Shown: positions 12,150 through 22,985 of the stretch, piece after piece | Layout of the letters: the number at the start of each line of letters is the position of its first letter | How positions within the stretch are numbered: position 1 is the first letter of the stretch | Assembly: GCA_964036315.1 (NCBI GenBank) | Contig: OZ038492.1 | Location: 33,331,118 to 33,395,117 of the forward strand | Length of the DNA: 64,000 bases | Direction: 5' to 3' | Source of the DNA: Acanthosepion esculentum | Taxonomy: Eukaryota; Mollusca; Cephalopoda; Sepiida; Sepiidae | Program-made: the position numbers and the translations under genes | Notes under the pieces: model-generated | Database searches by the model: none | The model's input: the letters and a program-made list of their open reading frames with translations, nothing else | What the model was told of the DNA's origin: nothing

Positions 12150-12549
12150 TAGGATAAAGAACAAGTAGGAAACACATCTCAATCTAACATGTTTCACTTT
12201 ATTAAAGCTTTGTCAGAGATCAAGATAGAAATAATAAAAAGCAAAGACCTGCAGATTAATGGTATATTGTGTTTGGCTATTTCTTATTGGTTAGATACGT
12301 GTAATGAAGTAATAGATAATATTCAAATAAGTGTAAGAAAACATTCTGAGTGCTAAAATGTGTAAAGGTTAGTGAAACGCAGCAAGATGTTTTGAAAATT
12401 TTTTCATTAAAGTATATCTTGTGCATATTTTATATGTATATTGATTTTTATTTATTCAGATGAGGTAAATTAGATTCGGGAATAATGGATCTGTAGAAAA
12501 ATGATGTAATGTTGTTTTTTTAAACATGTGTGAATAGTTGGTAATATTG

Positions 12550-12601
<52 letters not shown>

Positions 12602-12830
12602 TTATTTTTTTTTTTGCAGTGTAATAAGAGAGAGTTTGAATGTTTATCTAAATGCAAATGTCTCTTGTGTTCCTGGATGTGGGTCTTTAGATAATGTGAA
12701 GTATGTATGCATGTATGTAAAATTCCTCCAAATGTTGAAAGTTTATTCCTTTTGAAAATGTTGAAGTCAATTTCTTTGGAAGTTCTCAACCTCATTCCAA
12801 TACAAATCTGCAAACATGCATTTTTTCTAC
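12150..12830 (-). pseudogene. Penelope-like element fragment (endonuclease end)
   Basis: On the minus strand the segment 12813-12598 contains IQEHKRHLHLDKHSNSLLLH, resembling the conserved 'xINEHKRDLRL' stretch of the GIY-YIG endonuclease at the C-terminus of Penelope-like retroelements. The outer end (about 12150-12200: ggataaagaacaagtagg, then 'gtttcactttatt') matches the outer end of the second Penelope-like copy at 27550 ('ggataaggaacaaatcg', 'gtttcgcttttatt'). A long TA array (12549-12597) interrupts the copy. No RT is recognisable. Coding capacity is lost. Confidence 0.5.
12549..12597. repeat. (TA)n microsatellite
   Basis: About 24 TA units inside the Penelope-like remnant. Confidence 0.95.
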
Positions 12831-12949
12831 AATACTAAATATTAGTTTCTTTTCTTGATAATTTCAGTTTGATCTTCTTATAAACTTCAAACTCCATGAT
12901 AAGTAATGTAAGTTGGAGGAATTTTACATACATATTTGTCAAAACATTT

Positions 12950-13200
12950 CAGCCGTTGTACGCTCCGGCCTTCTTCAGGGGGTTGGAATTTCAAACCGAA
13001 CCCCTTATTTCGATCACTGGGGTAGACTGTTCTAGTTCCACGAGCCATGTTTGATGGATGTCAGTTATCAGTTATCTCCTGGTAATTTTCCCTCCACTGC
13101 CTGAACCGGGTATTGAACTCACACTCTTTGGGTCTGTCACTGGATCTAACCAATGCCTTTATCCACTGTGCCATGTGTCCTTGAGGACATCTGGGTATGA
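12950..13200 (-). repeat. tRNA-derived SINE with clear A and B boxes
   Basis: On the minus strand the head reads tggcacagtgg (A box, plus-strand 13163-13173) and, 42 bases on, gagttcaatacc (B box, 13109-13120). Both match the tRNA promoter consensus closely, better than other SINEs in the window. The body ends toward 12950. Confidence 0.8.
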
Positions 13201-13721
13201 ATTTCTGAGTATTATAAACCTAATTTTTCAGCAACCATTTTTTTTACCTGTACTCATATTGCAATTTTGCTGTTATCACAATCATGTTTTTACCAGATCT
13301 CATATTGCAATTTTGCTGTTATCATTGCATGTTTTTACCAGATCTCATATTGCAACATTTTCAAAAGATAAACAAATCTTGTTCAATAAAGTTCTAGAGA
13401 AAACTTTTTCACAAGAAAACTTTTTCCCTTTGTCATACATTTTTCCTCGAAAATTGTTCTTGATATATAAAAATTTATACATTGTTATCCCATTGTAATT
13501 TATATATAAAACAGGTGGACAGACATTCTCTTGAGTCTGGACATTGGAGGTGATAACATTATCTAATTTGCTTTATGGTCTCCACTTATCCTCTGAGATC
13601 CCAAGACATTTTTATTTTTCCTCACATGATTTGTCATTCTTTCATTTTAACATGAGGAAGCCAAAGAGAGCAGATATTTTCTACAAAATGCATTGTTTGT
13701 AAATTTTACACTATCATCATC

Positions 13722-13988
13722 ATATATATATATATATATATATAAAATTTGTGCATTTAGGCAGCAATTCTTTTTACATGCACATTTCATTGAATACGAC
13801 AGACAAGGTGCTTTTATTCAGTTTTTTATATTTTTATGAAAATAGCTAAATGTATAGCTGAAAGCGCTTGGATGAAAAGAACATTCGGAGTTTTTATAAT
13901 TTATCATCTGAAAAGAAAAAAATTATTAGATCGCATGAGAAATTGTATAAAAGAATAAAGCACCTTGTCTGTTGTATTCAATGAAATA

Positions 13989-14073
<85 letters not shown>
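13722..14073. repeat. foldback unit between TA and TG/TA arrays
   Basis: A TA array (13722-13744) precedes a left arm (13782-13819). The inverted right arm (13952-13990) shares 'catttcattgaatacgacagacaaggtgc' features. The right arm passes without a gap into (TG)n (13990-14020) and (TA)n (14021-14073). The loop is non-coding. Confidence 0.75.
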
Positions 14074-14076
<3 letters not shown>

Positions 14077-14216
14077 CGAATGTAATGAGAAAGAAAATAA
14101 TATATAAATTCTAATGTTCAAATCATTAATTCAAGAGGGCTCACTACCAACAGTAGAGCAATAATTATTTAATAGAATTTTTTTCATATAGGCAAAAATA
14201 ATTTACTCACTACAAA

Positions 14217-14543
14217 GATGAAACTTTGTTTCAGTGCATTTAATTGCACTTCGACTGGTGAGAACCAAAATGGTTATGAACCCTTGTTGTCGAAAAGAAA
14301 TTTTTCAGCTATAGCCATCACTTTAACACCTCAACCATCCTTCACCAAACTGCTATCAACAAGCACTGTTGTTTCACTCCCTCAACTTTTTGCCTGTATA
14401 TATTATATATATATATATATTTTTTTTTTTCAAACAGGAAGTAACGTTTCACATGCGGCTTGATTCCAAACAGAATTGTTCATAACCATTTTGGTTCTCA
14501 ACAGTTGAAATGCAATTAAAAGGCACTGAAATGAAGTTGCATC
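14217..14543. repeat. foldback unit with TA array in its loop
   Basis: The arms 14217-14281 and 14478-14543 are inverted copies (shared words: 'tttcagtg', 'aattgca', 'gagaaccaaaatggttatgaac') with a few mismatches. A short TA array lies at 14398-14420 in the loop. Confidence 0.75.
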
Positions 14544-14585
14544 TTTATAGCAAGTAAACTATTTTTGTCTATATGAAAAATTATA

Positions 14586-14587
<2 letters not shown>

Positions 14588-14626
<39 letters not shown>
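14588..14626. repeat. (TA)n microsatellite
   Basis: TA dinucleotides immediately right of the preceding foldback unit. Confidence 0.95.
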
Positions 14627-14631
<5 letters not shown>

Positions 14632-14689
14632 TGCATGAAATGGCCAAAAATGCTTGGTACAATGAAGAATACAGATAATTTTTGCACTT

Positions 14690-14815
14690 CCTTAGTGCCA
14701 CCAAACAAAAAATATAAGAATGGTGGAAAAACTAAATAAAAAATTAATTAAATTTTCCTTGTCTGACATATTCAATGAAACATGTTTAAAAGAAAGGTTG
14801 CTGTCCAAATTCATT
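14690..14815 (+). repeat. single arm of the repeat family seen at 28.3-29.0 kb
   Basis: The sequence '...ttaattaaattttcc.tgtctgacatattcaatgaaacatg...gaaaggttgctgtccaaat' matches both arms of the inverted-repeat element at 28309-28985. It ends at a (TG)n run (14817-14832). Confidence 0.6.
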
Positions 14816-14849
14816 AATGTGTGTGTGTGTGTATTTTTATTTTATTTTT

Positions 14850-15717
14850 ACAAAAATAGAAAGGGCATAAGACAAGGATATGCCTTCTCACAGGACTTAT
14901 TCAACCTTTGCAATGGGTTGGTATCAACTTTTAATTGCAAGGATGACACCCTTCAGCAGAGTGGAGCTCTGCCACATTGATCTTCTGTGTCTCTTTTGGT
15001 GATCACAGCCATTACATCCAATGTCAGCATCCCTACAACGCTCTTTTCTTGTTCCTACTGACAAAGCAATCTGGAAAGCAACATCAGCATATATTAACAA
15101 TAACTATGTCATCAAAGGTGCAGCATCCATGATGACTATAAAAGAACATCTAGTGAGATTTCAGCTGATGATTAAAGATTCAGCAAGCCTACAAAATGGT
15201 GCCCCGTGTATTGGGGTTTGAAATCTATGGAATATGCCAAGCAACTGTGGCTGTGAGAAACTGATTTGGTAGGCATTCCCCAGATTATCAGGTGGAGGTT
15301 TTTCTATGTGTGGATTACTTGAAGCGCAATTTTCTGGATGTGGGCATCTTCACACTGTAATGTGCTTTATTAAATGCTAAGGTGCCACTGTCACGTGAGG
15401 TTGGGATAAAACAGATGATATTCGTCTTAAAATGAATGATAACAGAAACCATTGAGAGTGTGCAATAATACAGCCCTGTCCAAGAGAAATGGCATGTGGA
15501 CAGAAAGGAAATGAATGTTTGGGTGGATGCTAGTTCTTTAGCTGTGGGATTATCTCATAAAGTAAACAAATTGGCTAATGAGGCCATATGCTGGCTCTGG
15601 CCATCCAAAGATACACAGCATATCAATGTGGCAGAGCTCAACACTGCTGAAAGGTGTCATGCATGCACTTAAAAGTTGACTCTGCTCCACTGTAAAGGTT
15701 GAATAAGTCCAGTGAAT

Positions 15718-15720
<3 letters not shown>
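14850..15720. repeat. composite foldback of LINE RT and retroelement RNase H pieces
   Basis: The left arm (about 14887-14995) and right arm (about 15603-15719) are inverted copies. The left end carries an RT fragment on the plus strand (RKGIRQGYAFSQDLFNLCN, RT motif region 4). The right half carries a plus-strand RNase H-like fragment (VWVDASSLAVGL, then HINVAELN; 15515-15650) of the type found in BEL/Pao-like LTR elements. All pieces are truncated. The unit is flanked by (TG)n on the left and (TA)n on the right. Confidence 0.55.
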
Positions 15721-15721
<1 letters not shown>

Positions 15722-15772
<51 letters not shown>

Positions 15773-15782
15773 ATCTATCTAT
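15722..15782. repeat. (TA)n / (TATC)n microsatellite
   Basis: A TA array followed by three 'atct' units. Confidence 0.95.
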
Positions 15783-15880
15783 CGGTAATGAAGGGTTTGG
15801 TATTCTGTGTGGATAATTCCAAAGAGGATGTAATCCAGGGAGATCCATGTAAAATCAGAGCAAATATTAATTAAATAATT

Positions 15881-16040
15881 AAGGAAGAGACAACCTTAAG
15901 GTTCCATGACTATAATTTATTTCCCCAGAAAATATATTTTCCTGGTTCATCAGGTTATATCTCTTGATGTGACCTGATGAACCAGGAAAAATATATAATC
16001 ATAGTACCTTAAGGTTGTCTCTTTCTTAATTTTATATATA

Positions 16041-16080
<40 letters not shown>
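15881..16080. repeat. foldback hairpin abutting a TA array
   Basis: The inner arms are 'ttttcctggttcatcaggt' (near 15950) and its complement (near 15970-15990). The outer arms are 'aagagacaaccttaagg' (15885) and 'ccttaaggttgtctctt' (16007-16023). The right arm ends a few bases before a TA array (16033-16080). Confidence 0.8.
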
Positions 16081-16083
<3 letters not shown>

Positions 16084-16159
16084 AATTATGTGGTGCAGGT
16101 TCAATTTATATTACGCAAATCATTCATACGAAAAGCAGATAATATGAATGATTTTCATA

Positions 16160-16162
16160 ATA

Positions 16163-16195
<33 letters not shown>

Positions 16196-16196
16196 C
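16160..16196. repeat. (TA)n microsatellite
   Basis: TA array followed by 'catacacacatatacat'. Confidence 0.9.
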
Positions 16197-16209
16197 ATAC
16201 ACACATATA

Positions 16210-16355
16210 CATATATATATGTATGTCATCCGTAGACAGTTTCATTGTATCACAGCTCATCAGTGTGGCTAGACGTCCAGTTGCCACTAGCTAGGATCGA
16301 AACCTGACTGAATTGGTGTCAGTCGAGGATTCTACCCCTAAGCTGTTGGCGATAT
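16210..16355 (-). repeat. tRNA-derived SINE
   Basis: The minus-strand head contains a B-box-like ggtttcgatcctagc (plus-strand 16289-16303) and an A-box-like 'cttaggggtagaatcc' (near 16340). The body then contains 'actgatgagctgtgatacaa', a conserved-core-like block. Family not assigned. Confidence 0.65.
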
Positions 16356-16379
16356 TTTTTTTTTTTTAATCATATCACT

Positions 16380-16784
16380 CCAAGCAAGGCCAGAGGCCAC
16401 TATCACGCAAGGGGTTAAAGAAGGGTTGGAGGAAGAGCAGCTAGGAGTAGCAAGGGAGGGGATGTGGAGAAAGAGAAAGACAGTGGGTCGATCAAGGCAA
16501 GGGGGCCCACAAAAGATCCGGAGTGAGAGCAGATAGGAATAAAAAATGAAAGGATGTGGAGAAGGGAAGTGTATAGATCAAGGCAACTGGAGATGTCGAT
16601 TGACGCTACACTTAAACCATTGGAGATTGTATTTGTCAGGGAAACAGTAATAGGGAAGGGAGTTCCATAGGCGAGATGTGCGAGACATGAAGCTATTGGA
16701 GTAGAAGAGACGTCTACATCTAACAGTTTCCACGGTGTAGGGGTGGGAGCGGGATATATATATATATATATATAAAAAATTCAA
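16380..16784 (-). pseudogene. LINE ORF2 C-terminus (jockey/CR1-like)
   Basis: The minus-strand frame from 16754 to 16578 translates to a classic LINE C-terminal end: RRLFYSNSFMSRTSRLWNSL, then PYYCFPDKYNLQWFK and SVNRHLQLP before the stop. The purine-rich sequence to 16380 is the matching 3' UTR side. It is truncated at its 5' end by a TA array and foldback at 16755-16773. Confidence 0.7.
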
Positions 16785-16909
16785 AACACCACTTATGCTA
16801 CCATGGTTTCTACCAGAGGAGCATCTTCAGGCAGTAAATTTTACTGCCTGATGATATCACCCTGGTAGAAAGCATGGTAGCATAAAGGTCAGTGTTTCAA
16901 ATTTTTTAT
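16755..16909. repeat. TA array plus foldback hairpin
   Basis: After a TA array (16755-16773) the arms 16775-16838 and 16841-16909 pair almost end to end ('caccacttatgctaccatg', 'tttctaccag', 'caggcagtaaa' with their complements), leaving almost no loop. Confidence 0.8.
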
Positions 16910-17021
16910 ATCTTAAGCTGCCCTACATTTTATTTTTTGAAAATTGCATTGAGCACTTTTTTTAATTAAGCCATTTCTTTTTTTGGCAAATATTTTTTGT
17001 CAAAGGTTGAATATTGTAAAG

Positions 17022-17311
17022 CAGGGGTTGGCAACCTTTTGCTAACTGTGCCATCTTAGGGTTTTAAAATCATTCAGTATGCCAACAGTATACGTATTTT
17101 TATCCAAGTCAAGGTCAATATACCTGTTCTACAATATATTTTATATAGTAATATATAGTATATATGCACCAATATATATTAAAATTGAAACAGCTAAACA
17201 TCTTCTTTGTGTTGTAGTAGTTATTGGTTCGGACTTCGTAATGTCATTTGCAGCTGTGTGCCATTGGAAATTGCTTGTCGTGTTACATGTAGCATAGGTT
17301 GCCAACCCCTG
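17022..17311. mobile_element. hAT-type MITE
   Basis: This is a 290-bp element with terminal inverted repeats caggggttggcaacc (17022) and ggttgccaacccctg (17297-17311). It is flanked by an 8-bp target duplication with one mismatch, ttgtaaag (17014-17021) and tcgtaaag (17312-17319). CAGGGGTTGGCAA ends and 8-bp duplications are typical of hAT elements. The interior has no transposase. Confidence 0.85.
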
Positions 17312-17319
17312 TCGTAAAG

Positions 17320-17322
<3 letters not shown>

Positions 17323-17367
<45 letters not shown>
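17323..17367. repeat. (TA)n microsatellite
   Basis: TA array beginning just past the hAT MITE target duplication. Confidence 0.95.
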
Positions 17368-17379
<12 letters not shown>

Positions 17380-17538
17380 GTTCCTAGAACTGTATAGTTC
17401 ATGTTCAAGGTATGATATCTGATATCTGCTGAGTGAATATAATGTTTTTGAGCCATTCTCTGACTAAATAAAAATGACAAAAATAAAATAAAAGCACGTA
17501 GCAAAATATGGTTAAAAAAAACAAGTCACAAAAATTGT

Positions 17539-17544
17539 TTTATT
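17539..17544 (-). terminator. WASHC1: probable WASHC1 poly(A) signal
   Basis: AATAAA on the minus strand, about 100 bases past the WASHC1 stop codon. It is the nearest canonical signal. Confidence 0.6.
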
Positions 17545-17641
17545 GTTGTAACATAACAACATAATAATAAGTAACTGTGCTCAATTTTGCATGTCCCTCC
17601 TCCCCAAACCCTGACTCCACCATCCCTGAACCAAAACAGGT

Positions 17642-18360
17642 TTAGTCAAAATCACTATCTGAATGTTCCTCATTATTTGCTTTTGGAGGTGGGGGTGCAA
17701 TCATAGCTGATATTTTGTCCATCACATTTCCTGAACTGGCTGGTGCTGCTGAGGGATCTTTTTCTCTGGCACTGCTTTCACTCTGGGACAGGTTACCCAT
17801 TATGCCTCGTCGACGCATCATCAGTTTCTTTGTCAGGTCAGCCATCAGATCCCCTCCTCCTGAGCCAGCAGCTGTACTTGAATCGTCAGTGTCTATATCA
17901 TCATTCTTTTTCTTCTTCATCTTCTTTTCCTGTTTTCTTTCATCTGCCTTCTTCAGCTTGGCCTTGCTGGCCCCACCTGCCTCACGAATCGACTTGAGCA
18001 AGTCCCCCCACGTATCTCCACTGCTGGCACTGGACGGTGCAGAAGCCTTGCTGGCTGGGGTTGTGTCATCAGATTCTGCAGCAGTTTCTGACGTGGGTGG
18101 TAGAGGTGGGGGTGGCGGGGGTGGTGCAACAGCTGCAGGAGGTGGGGGAGCTGCTGCTGGCGGTGGCGGTGGTGGAGGTGGTGGCGGAGGTGGAGCAACA
18201 GCAGAAGAAAGTGCACCAGCAGCTGGAGAAGTCGTGGCTGGGCCTGTGGGAATATTAGCTTCTTGTGAAGGTATTGACGGCAGATCGGGCACACTGCTGG
18301 GTACAGAGGGAGCAATGGAAGGACCCTGGTCTGCCAAGAAAGACTCATCATCCGCAACAC
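17642..18360 (-). CDS. WASHC1: WASHC1 terminal coding exon (polyproline and VCA)
   Basis: This exon encodes residues 247-484 of WASH complex subunit 1, the nucleation-promoting factor that recruits and activates Arp2/3 on endosomes. The acceptor is ttaattcag at 18361-18369; the exon opens with the last two bases of the split Gly246 codon. The order is: conserved VADDESFLADQGPSIAPS; two polyproline runs (12 Pro at 302-313, another from 325) that bind profilin-actin; a WH2 actin-binding segment, WGDLLKSIREAGG (about 360-384); a lysine-rich linker; the central region DLMADLTKKLMMRRRGI (about 415-432); and an acidic tail ending EEHSDSDFD. Vertebrate WASH ends with an acidic patch holding Trp, where this protein has Phe. 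Upstream in-frame sequence to 18430 is intronic, because the splice site at 18361 restores the family alignment. The opposite strand is open here only because of the GC-rich repeats. Confidence 0.93.
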
Positions 18361-18477
18361 CTGAATTAAAAGAAGACAAAAAAACCAAAGTGAGGAGCAT
18401 GAAATGTAATAAAATGTCCAGAATCACCAACCGTTGACAACTTTACGAATCAAGTGGTTTACAATCATCCAAATATG

Positions 18478-18700
18478 GTTGGACAGATGGTGCAATGGTT
18501 AGCAGCTTCGAATAAGAAATTGTTGAGCCGAGTTCAAATTCCAGTCAAGTTGTTCCATTCATTTTTTCACAAATACCTTGAGATAGATATGATTCCTTCT
18601 CTTTACCATCCAGCTGTGGATCGAATAGCAAGACAGACTGGGTTCTCCATTTGTGTTTAGTAACCAGTCAAGGAGAAAAAGAAATTAAAAACTGTATGGA
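18478..18700 (+). repeat. tRNA-derived SINE
   Basis: A box tggtgcaatgg (18489-18499), B box gagttcaaattcc (18531-18543), then the same body as the 500 and 61.3 kb copies. It ends in an A-rich tail. It is antisense to WASHC1. Confidence 0.85.
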
Positions 18701-18802
18701 GCCCTATGCTTTATATTTTGATTGATTTTTTTTTTTTTTATAGCATATCAACACTTTATTTGTCATTTAAAGCCAAAACCTATTTTGGATTCTAAGAGTA
18801 AT

Positions 18803-18838
<36 letters not shown>

Positions 18839-18894
18839 GTGAATATTGCAGTAATAACTTTTTGAAAATAACAAGGACTTTTTTTGGATATAAG

Positions 18895-19045
18895 TCCTAA
18901 TATTTAACTCATAGCTGGAGGGGAATTCTTTCCCAACAATATTTGCGTGCAAGTGAATCTGACGAACCCGACTTGATTTTGAACTCGGCTCTCTAATTTC
19001 TCATACTGAGCCACTATCTATTATGCCACCTGCACATTCCAGCAC
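18895..19045 (-). repeat. SINE, same family, opposite strand
   Basis: The plus strand reads 'atagctggaggggaattctttccc', 'gcgtgcaagtgaatctgac', 'ttgaactcggctctc' and 'ctattatgccacctgcac', the reverse complement of the SINE at 500. It follows a poly-T run (18808-18834). Confidence 0.8.
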
Positions 19046-19589
19046 ACACTATGCAGCCATTTGAATGATTATGGAGGTGATAATTAACTATAGTCTCGGT
19101 TTGTGGACACTATGTGGTCGATGAGGCCAGTAGATTTGCAGTCTTAATTAAAAGAAAATTAGCCAGGAATGGTAAAAACTGAGAGAGGTAACATGAGAAC
19201 ACTCATATTCTTTAATGGTAACAGATATATTTTCATTGAACAATTCAAAATATTAAACTTATTCATGTCTTATGTGGAAGAATTTCAGTGTTTCGGCACA
19301 AACTTAGAAACAGGTGAAATGATTTTTTAACAGGTATTTTCATGCACAGTGTCTGAGAATAGGTGTGTTAGCAATATAGTTTTAATTAAAACAATGAAAA
19401 TAAAATGTTAACTAATTTTTTGGAAGACTCCATAATAAAAATTACTTGACATTTGGTATAACTGCAATGTTGATTATCATAATAGCAGCCCTCATGTTGC
19501 AAATCATATCACTTTCTTCAATAGTTCACACAATTCCTAATCACTTGACTTTTTTGAGCAGCTGCACAATCTCTGAACTGGTGACACTA

Positions 19590-19990
19590 TTTTAAAAAAA
19601 AATCAATTCAATTCACCCCAAGCAAGGCAACAATGCCACTAATACACAAGGGACTACTGGGAATAAAAGATAATGAGAAAACTTTAGAAAGAACTGGAAA
19701 TCAAATCCTAAACAGGAAACTTAGGATAAACCTCAACTCCTGTTCAAAAGATCAGGGAGAGTGTGAACTAGATGCTAGGCAAACCTATCTACTCCTATTG
19801 GGAGAAAAAGAAATATTAAAAAATTTAAAAATAAGTGGAGATGTCAGAAGTATATAGTTGAAGTAGACTTTGGAAGGAACTGGAAACCCAATCCTAATCA
19901 TGAAACAAAGGATAAACCTCTACTCCTGTTCAAAAGACTGGAGAGGAGTGTGAACCGGATGAAATTATTCCTATTAATAGTAATATCAAC
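19590..19990. repeat. dispersed repeat, internally duplicated
   Basis: It begins 'ttcaccccaagcaaggcaacaatgcc', related to 'tcactccaagcaaggccagaggcc' at 16376. A block containing 'gaactggaaa', 'ggataaacctcaactcctgttcaaaaga' and 'gtgtgaac' occurs twice (19690-19770, 19880-19960). No coding capacity. Confidence 0.45.
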
Positions 19991-21280
19991 AAATATGTAC
20001 TAATAAAATTGTTATGGATTTATCAAATGTTATTATTACAAGCATTTTATAAAAAAAATTTTAAAAAAAGAAGAAAAATTAAAAACTTAATTTAAAGGTT
20101 TTACACAATAATTAATGACAATAGTAAGTTTAAACAAAATTAACATTGGAAATATTCAAATTTCATATTTAAATATCATGTACCTTTAAGACATAGGCAA
20201 TCATGACTCTCCACAGCTTCCTTTAACACACGTTTGATTGGTGGAACAATAACAGGTCCTTTTTTTTTTTTTTGCAGGGAGAGGTTTTAGATGTCTGCCC
20301 CTGCACACATGCTACACTGGAGCTATCAGCAATAAATCCCTTCCCACTAGGCAAAAGACTAATGAAATTCTCTGTGTATTTCCAAACACAGAATTGTTTT
20401 CCTTCCTTAATAGGATTTAAGGAACTCAGACAACACACATTTTAAAAGAAAAGGCTTTGAACAATCATTCCAAAAGAAAAAAAAAAAAAAGAACTTTTTT
20501 TTTTTTTACCAAGAAACAAAATTATTTTCATTTGTTACTCTTTTACCCAAGCCCTTTTTAAAAACCTAAAACTTAAAATAATTCCTTCCAAAATTTCTTT
20601 CATTCCTCAGTATTGTCAAATAAAATCTAGAATATGAAGTTGATAAAATTTCTTCATGCTTCTTTGTCACAAATGTTATTTGCAACACACACATAAACCT
20701 CCTCAAATTGGTGAACCTGTTGTTGAAAAATACAATTCTCTGATAATTAAATTAAAAACTTCCTTGATACAACCAACTCTACACAACACAGTAAAATGAC
20801 AACCACCTGAAACAACAAACCTTCAGAAGCATTTTTAAACTTCTATATACCGTTAAAAATGCTCCTCAAAGGAACAAAAATTAGTAAATATTAAAGAGAA
20901 ACTGATTTTGTGCAGGCACGCATGTCTTTACAATTGTGTATGCAGTTATTTATGGAGCACAAGAAGAATGAATTAAGTAAAAATATCTACATAAAGATAC
21001 AAGTATTTTTTCACAAAAGAAAACATTTTGCCAATCAAAATATTGTGAAGTTTAATTTCCTCATAAATTGAGCTTGTTATTAAGAAAATAAAAAAAAAAT
21101 TGGAAAATCATAATTTTATGTAATTGCCTTTTTCAGGTAAGTGAGCAGAAAATATCCACATAGAAAACTAAGCTTGTGCCTGATTTTCAAGGACACCAAA
21201 GGGCAATGGTCACAAAAAAAAAAAAATATTTAAATGGCGACTTGAGAATCAAGGAAGGTAATTTTAGTTTTATCTTTACT
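19991..21280. other. intronic sequence, nothing recognised
   Basis: AT-rich with homopolymer runs. No exon, repeat head or reading frame of interest. Confidence 0.4.
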
Positions 21281-21284
21281 ATTT

Positions 21285-21590
21285 GGGACAGATGGTCATT
21301 TAGATGAGTGGTGTAAAAATATAAGCATCCCACCCATTAGATCTGCCTTTGAATCCCATCATGGTCAATTTGTCAAGGAGGTGACTTCTTGATGAGATCA
21401 GCCTTGGGAGAAAAATCCTAAAAACTATACCATGTGTTGACCCAAGCCTTGTGAGTGAAATCAAGTAGACAAAACTGTTTGAAAGCCATTGTGTTAACAT
21501 GAAGTCATAAGTTATCACAACTGTGAGTTTGAGTGTACTAGCCTTGTTCAATTAATGATTATGCCAGATTAGGTGCTCTCAAGTTGAAAC
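21285..21590. repeat. SINE-like dispersed repeat (relative at 31.1 kb)
   Basis: The minus strand shares with 31140-31370 (plus) an ordered set of words: 'aaggccagta/aaggctagta', 'cttgtgacttcatg', 'tttcaaac', 'ttgggtcaa.ccatggtat' and 'gatctcatc'. Its left end has a B-box-like gcctttgaatccc. Confidence 0.45.
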
Positions 21591-21604
21591 TGTAATTAAG
21601 GTCC

Positions 21605-22985
21605 ACTCAGCATCTTTCTATGTGCTCTCTTCAAGACATGGGTGATTATGGCTCACCACAATTTCCTGTCCTTTGTAGCTCTCAGTAAAGTTTGTTTTTT
21701 TGCTCTCCCTCCTAATTGTAGTTCTGAATTATTATTTACTATTTACACAGGCTCGTTAGGTAGGTTATGCACGGCTTTCTTTTGTCTCTCTTGCCTCCAA
21801 TATGTTCTGTCAGTGTCAAATTTTCTAAGCTCACTTTCCTCATTATGTGCCCTAGAAAGTTCAATTATCTCTTTCTAATGTTAGGTATAAGTGTCCTTTC
21901 TGTTTCAATTTTCTCTAAAACTTCATCATTGCTCACATGTTCAGTCCATGATGTTCCCAGCATCCTTCTTCAGAATCCCATTTCTTTTGCCTCAGTAAGG
22001 AGATTGTCCAGTATTTAATGCCACATAAGAAGACCAATATTACATAAAAGTTAAGTCCACTTCTCTTTATTTCTGAGATTTTCCTATTTCTTAATAATTT
22101 GCTTAGGTTTCAAAAGGTACCTTTTGATACCCCAATGCGCCTTAGTATTTCAGTATCATATTTTCTGTTCTCCATTAATATTTTTCCTAAATATTTAAAT
22201 TTTGGTACTTCCTTGGCTTTGGCATATACAATTTGTAATTCTTCTTTTTGCTGACAACTATCTTCTTACAGTTAATTGATGTTTAGTCCTTTCTTCTTGC
22301 TTTCCTTTACTGCCTTCTGTAGGAGTTACTGTATTTTTCCCTGTATCATTCAGTCAGTTATGTGCCATGCATGATACACACTTAGGCAACCATGTATTTT
22401 TCGATACATGACTGACGAGGCAGATTTTTTCCTGCAGTAGGTTGCCATTTCTTTCTGCAGTAGACCAGTTGCCATCCAAGGCTATAGAACACAGTCTGTG
22501 CTGCTATTTACCCATAGCTGGGGGGAGAAGAAGAGGATTCATACCTTTCCCAAGGGTATTAGCACACAAGTGAATGTGATGGATTTGACTGGATTTGAAC
22601 TCGGCTCTCTGATTCTTCAATCCGAGCTGCTATCCTGTATCATTAGCATACCAAATGTCATTAAGGTTGTGGCACCCAAAAAAGAATCATGGTAGGAATT
22701 AAAACTTTCTCAGAACCACCTCACTGTAAAGGTTGACTAAGTCCGGCGAGAAGGCACATCCTTGTCTTACACCCCTTTCTATTTTTTTCATATTTATTGA
22801 ATTCATTTTCTATTTGTATGCAGACGGTTTGCTTCCAGTATAAGTACTGGATTACTCTAACATCCTTCACAAATACATCAAGTGTACATGACAGTTCTTT
22901 ATGATGTACTTTATCAAATGCGTTTGCATCAGCATAATTGCAGTATAAACTATAAACTCTGTGGATGTTGAAGAAACACAAACAA
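21605..22985 (-). pseudogene. RTE-like LINE ORF2 remnant split by a SINE
   Basis: The minus-strand segment 22985-22700 carries RT core sequence with frameshifts: ADANAFDKVHHKEL, YLYWKQTVCIQIENE, then a piece corresponding to 'SPDLVNLYSEVVLR'. The segment 22345-21605 carries the post-RT C-terminal region. The same family is seen at 36.1 and 40.0 kb, where it reads 'KKRQLKFLGHIMRK'. A SINE (22350-22640) sits between the two pieces. Multiple stops and frameshifts make it inactive. It is in the same orientation as WASHC1. Confidence 0.65.
22350..22640 (-). repeat. near full-length tRNA-derived SINE
   Basis: On the minus strand the order is: tRNA-like head with 'gagttcaaatccagtc', 'cattcacttgtgtgctaatacccttggg', 'ctatagccttggatggcaactggtct', 'tctgcctcgtcagtcatgtatcg' and a tail ending 'gtatcatgcatggcac'. 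It matches the copy at 61272-61545 along its whole length and inserted into the RTE-like LINE. Confidence 0.85.

Noticed and set aside
13100..13180. The A/B-box sequence considered as a genuine tRNA gene
   Set aside because: No full cloverleaf or acceptor stem could be drawn; the body continues as a SINE.
18361..18430. Extension of the WASHC1 terminal exon to an upstream in-frame ATG with a signal-peptide-like stretch
   Set aside because: The added 24 residues are intronic. The acceptor at 18361 joins exon 2 in phase and restores the conserved PDLTG-VADD junction.
17715..18437. A 240-codon plus-strand frame rich in Gly, Ala and Ser opposite WASHC1 exon 3
   Set aside because: It is the mirror of the polyproline coding sequence (proline codons read as glycine on the other strand). 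The minus strand has clear family homology and splice sites.
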